From assembly GCA_015680685.1 (NCBI GenBank), contig MNCI01012628.1:1754652-1804231 (forward strand): DNA of 49,580 nucleotides, read 5' to 3'. This DNA is from Gnetum montanum. Taxonomy: Eukaryota; Streptophyta; Gnetopsida; Gnetales; Gnetaceae. This document shows, one piece after another, positions 46,475 to 49,580 of this stretch (position 1 is its first letter; the number at the start of each line of letters is the position of its first letter). A program made the translations under genes and the position numbers. The notes beneath the pieces are model-generated. The model did not search any database, was not told the DNA's origin, and saw only the letters and a program-made list of their open reading frames with translations.

Positions 46475-47971
46475 CTGCACACACAACACAATCTTTTATT
46501 AGCAAGGGTAAATGAATCATCATGTAATTAATACCTTGCTTCGATGTATGTCCATTGGCTAGGTTGTGGTCTAGCTAATTACGGATTTGGAGATGTATTA
46601 ATGATGACTACTGAAGGTGTAGGGGTTAGGAAAAAATTGGGTCCCATACCTCCATGACTAATCGCGAACCTTCGGTAGCGTTAGAATGGAGAAAGAAAAA
46701 GAATAAGAAAGATAGATAAAAATGGACAACTATGACATCGATGAAATGGATGTCAAGATGGAAATGAAAAAAATAAAATAGATTGCAAAAATGTTAGGAA
46801 AAAGAATTTAACTGATGCACCAAATAGGAATGTCAATGGGTCCTCCCCAAAGTAGGCTCATGCCCTTAATGCCCTGACAAACCCACATTCAAAGAGTTCG
46901 TAGGCTCTAGGAATGTCATTTGAAACAAGAGTTAAAGTCTTAACCACAAGAATTTACCAAAAAGAAAATAATGTATCTACCAAAATATACACTAATGATA
47001 CAACCGGCAATGAGGTGAACAATGGAGAGAAGGATGGAGAGAAGAGAATGGAATGGAATCCCAAGAACAAGAGGGTGTACAGCCCCTTGTGTGTTTCATG
47101 ATTAATGTGATGTGAAAAATATCATTCCAACTCTAGCCTCAATCAACCACATCCAGTGACTTCACATCAATGCATCTAGTTAATCCATTCCCTTGAATAA
47201 CAAGAATGCTTTCCCCAAGAGTCACTACCATTCCAACGAAACAAGGAGGAGAGAATGGGGAGCGAGAAGGGCCTTAGTTAGAGGGAACATTTCTGGTTCC
47301 ATAACCAGTGCTTGTAGCCCAAGGAATTATTTTTTCTAAGGGGTGTGCTTTGAATTCTCACTTTCTTGTTTTGTGTTTTGTGTTTTTATGAGTGAGAACC
47401 ACACCATGCAAAGACTTCTTATTTTTATTGTCTCAAATTTCGATAATTGGGTAACATCGGAATGGCAAGAAAACTCAAGAAGAAGACATCCAAGCACCCA
47501 AGAGAATGGCCAACACAAAAGAATCAAGTTCCCTTGAAGTCACACCCTTTTCAAACCTTGAGTCCTTCCTTAGTTTTAGAAGTGCCCAGTCACTGGTTCG
47601 TTAAAGTTCTTATTAGAAAGGGACTATACATTTCCAAGCCAAGAGAGACCATAGACTTTGTGGATGGATGGATGAAGTGGACTCATTGCCTGCCATATCA
47701 AAAGAACATACCTTAGTATCAACATCATAACTTAAAGGTAAAAACCAGACATTAGCAATCAATATAAAAACAGTTCATACCATCAGGAAGAACACTTATT
47801 GGGTGACGAACTTACACGGTGGATCACACATACACAAACACACAAAAAATGAAAAAGTATAATCATGTTGAAAAATAAAAACAAGAAAAGTTAAAGAAAT
47901 TTGTAAAACAAAAACGTGCAAAACAAAAATGTGTAAAACAAAAAGTAAAAAGAAATGAGGGCCTCCAATGG
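46475..47971 (-). other. Element D post-pol spacer
   Basis: About 1.5 kb of non-coding sequence collinear (reverse) with the A spacer. 47100-47725 is repeated at 48907-49533. No gene is supported; short open frames at 46913-47101 and 47343-47716 are on the antisense strand of the spacer. Confidence 0.65.
47100..47725 (-). repeat. Duplicated block, copy 1
   Basis: About 0.63 kb of D spacer, nearly identical to 48907-49533. Similarity begins at TCATGATTAATGTGA, a short word present at the junction in both copies. Confidence 0.88.
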
Positions 47972-48735
47972 TTAGCATAGGTGGCCATCTCCCCCATGAC
48001 TGAATTGCAAGGGAGAGATCCAAAATAATGAGTGTCTATTTGAATTTCGTAAAACTATCCAACTTCTTCCCACTGATGTTCTCAGATTAAGGGGTGGAAG
48101 TTGGCGATGCTCATACTCCAATGTATCTATGCCTCTATTCTTAACATGAGTTGTATCCCCAATTCGTTCCGTGCATATTAAGTTGCTCTTTCTAGTAGTT
48201 GTCAACCATGGGGTGTCTACTATTGGTGTGGTTGCTACATACAGGCATCTTTGGATTTGTATCTCTTGGGCACACCGGTTACATGGAAGAGATGTTGAAC
48301 ATTCTTCCATGTCATCACCCTTTGAGTCACTGTATGTGATGCATAGAACTTTTTTCTTCTCGATATTTCCATATATATTTATCTTAGATATTTGCAAGGA
48401 AAGATCGCGGATCCCTAGGTACGCATCTACTGTACTTAGCCATGGCCTTCCCATTATAATTGGGAAGCCCCCTTTGTTGTTGTTGACTTCAATCACCAGG
48501 AAATCAGCTGGGTAAGATCAACCACACATAGTGGTAACAATGTCCTCCACCAATCCCAAGGGAATGGTGATGGACTGGTCTGCCAACTCTAGTTGGATGT
48601 TACTCTTCTTAAGTTGGGGCACGTTCTAGGCTTGGTACATCTCTCGTGAAATTAGGTTGACTCTGGAACCTGAGTTAAGAAGAGCCTTATGTGGTTCATT
48701 CCTGGTCATTTGTAAATAGATTAAGGGGCTTCCAG
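47972..48735 (-). pseudogene. pol: Element D protease fused to the pol C-terminus
   Basis: On the - strand the protease starts near 48731 with SPLIYLQMTRNEPHKA, then LLNSGSRVNLI at about 48685-48650: the catalytic Asp of DSG is Asn here. The second half, GGFPIIMGRPWLS, is at about 48480-48440, and an open frame of 174 codons runs to 47972. After QLPPLNL the frame passes to SLFWISPLQFSHGG, the end of pol in A. About 3 kb holding RT, RNase H and integrase has therefore been removed without breaking the frame. Confidence 0.85.
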
Positions 48736-48906
48736 GATCAGTTAGTTTCCTGGGAAGGTGGCCTACCTTTATTCAGTTGGTTACAGAATGCGTTAACATA
48801 ACCGTATGCATTCAGCTTTGTTGTTGGACTAAAGGGTGCTCCAAAGTGTTAGATGGTGGAGGAGTGTACCTAGACTCAACCGCTTGTTGTTGTAAGAGCT
48901 TGTCTC
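48736..48906 (-). other. Element D gag-pol linker remnant
   Basis: On the - strand this is the stretch just before the protease, matching A at about 9640-9870 (CATGTTAACCCAC-like text). It is joined abruptly at 48906/48907 to spacer sequence, so the gag of D is not upstream as expected. Confidence 0.55.
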
Positions 48907-49533
48907 ATGATTAATGTGACGTGGAAAATCACATTCCAACTCTAGCCTCAAACCAACCACATCCAGTGACTTCACATCAATGCATCCAATTAATCCATCC
49001 CCTTGAATAACAAGAATGCTTTCCCCAAGAGTCACCACCATTCCAACGAAACAAGGAAGAGAGAATGGGAGGCGAGAATGGGGAGCGAGAAGGGCCTTAG
49101 TTAGAGGGAACATTTTTGGTTCCATAACCAGTGCTTGTAGCCCAAGGAATTATTTTTTCTAAGGGGTGTGCTTTGAATTCTCACTTTCTTTTTTTGTGTT
49201 TTGTGTTTTTATGAGTGAGAACCACACCATGCAAAGACTTCTTATTTTTATTGTCTCAGCTTTTGATAATTGGGTAACATCGGAACAGTAAGAAAACATC
49301 CAAGCACCCAAGAGAATGGCCAACACAAAAGAATCAAGTTCCCTTGAAGTCACACCCTTTTCAAACCTTGAGTCCTTACTTAGTTTTAGAAGTGCCCAGT
49401 CACTGGTTCATTAAAGTTCTTATTAGAAAGGGACTGTACATTTCCAAGCCAAGAGAGACCATAGACTTTGTGGATGGATGGATGAAGTGGACTCATTGCT
49501 TGCCATATCAAAATAACATACCTTAGTATCAAC
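48907..49533 (-). repeat. Duplicated block, copy 2
   Basis: Near-identical copy of 47100-47725 with small differences (for example an extra GGGAGGCGAGAAT-type insertion near 49060 and a shorter stretch near 49290). In element order it is out of place, lying before the protease instead of after pol. A tandem duplication of a protease-to-spacer unit of about 1.8 kb, or an assembly error, would explain it. Confidence 0.88.
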
Positions 49534-49580
49534 NCTAGTTTTTACCTTTAAGTTATGATGTTGATACTAAGGTATGTTAT
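49534..49580. other. Ambiguous base and inverted junction
   Basis: A single N at 49534 is followed by 46 bases whose reverse complement starts ATAACATACCTTAGTATCAAC, the same text that precedes the N (49513-49533), and then continues into the sequence expected after it (compare 47718-47745). The strand therefore flips at the N. This looks like a joined or gap-filled assembly end, not biology. Confidence 0.8.

Larger units (their letters stand above)
45284..49580 (-). mobile_element. Element D: gypsy element in reverse, 3' part, pol deleted
   Basis: The 3' LTR is at 45284-46114 and the element continues beyond the window. Read on the - strand, after a duplicated spacer block it has the protease, then directly the last codons of pol, then spacer, ORF3-start remnant, tract and LTR. 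RT, RNase H and integrase are absent. Its LTR is very similar to that of C. It sits in the 3' LTR of B; the five bases before it are TTAGG. Confidence 0.88.

Noticed and set aside
48171-48515. Open frame of 114 codons on the + strand
   Set aside because: It is antisense to the D protease, which has clear homology.

Overview
The window looks like intergenic DNA from a large, repeat-rich seed-plant genome. The evidence is nested LTR retrotransposons of plant Ty3/gypsy and Ty1/copia type, tRNA-Asp-type and initiator-tRNA-Met-type primer sites, high A+T, and heavy decay by C-to-T changes. The depth of nesting and the age of the copies would suit a gymnosperm, but nothing here fixes the species. 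I see no intact gene, no RNA gene and no prokaryotic features.

Layout. Positions 1-6304 are mostly featureless AT-rich DNA with one possible terminal exon of a host gene (2484-2669). Element A (6310-16252) is a complete gypsy element in + orientation with LTRs, primer site, gag, protease, RT, RNase H and integrase, flanked by a perfect 5-bp target duplication (AGCTG). Positions 16258-18369 hold a fragment of an older retroelement F (LTR-like leader plus gag). Element B begins at 18370 inside that gag. It is a second gypsy family in + orientation with gag, all pol domains and an extra large ORF (ORF3) after pol, and its cut 3' LTR is at 44711-45283. B has been hit three times: copia element E (28239-33821, duplication ATCCT) and gypsy element C (35774-44434, duplication GTAGG) both lie in ORF3, and gypsy element D (45284 to the window end, - orientation) interrupts the 3' LTR. 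F is older than B, and B is older than C, D and E.

The most interesting system is ORF3. B and C carry homologous ORF3 reading frames of nearly equal length (2755 nt in B after taking out its two nested insertions, 2728 nt in C). The N-terminal half is globular and the C-terminal half is long and charged, of coiled-coil type. C has lost all of pol but keeps gag and ORF3. In both elements ORF3 is preceded by the same module: a stretch resembling that element's own LTR U3 with a TATAAATA box, a G-run motif like the polypurine tract, and a splice acceptor that abuts the ORF3 ATG. A and D keep the G-run and acceptor but have lost ORF3 and the U3-like stretch. This suggests an accessory gene with its own internal promoter, loosely comparable to internal promoters of complex retroviruses.

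All coding regions are pseudogenes, though A gag-pol and C gag are broken almost only by nonsense codons in one frame. The right end has a suspected assembly problem: a single N at 49534, followed by the reverse complement of the sequence just before it. Nearby, a block of about 0.63 kb from D occurs twice.
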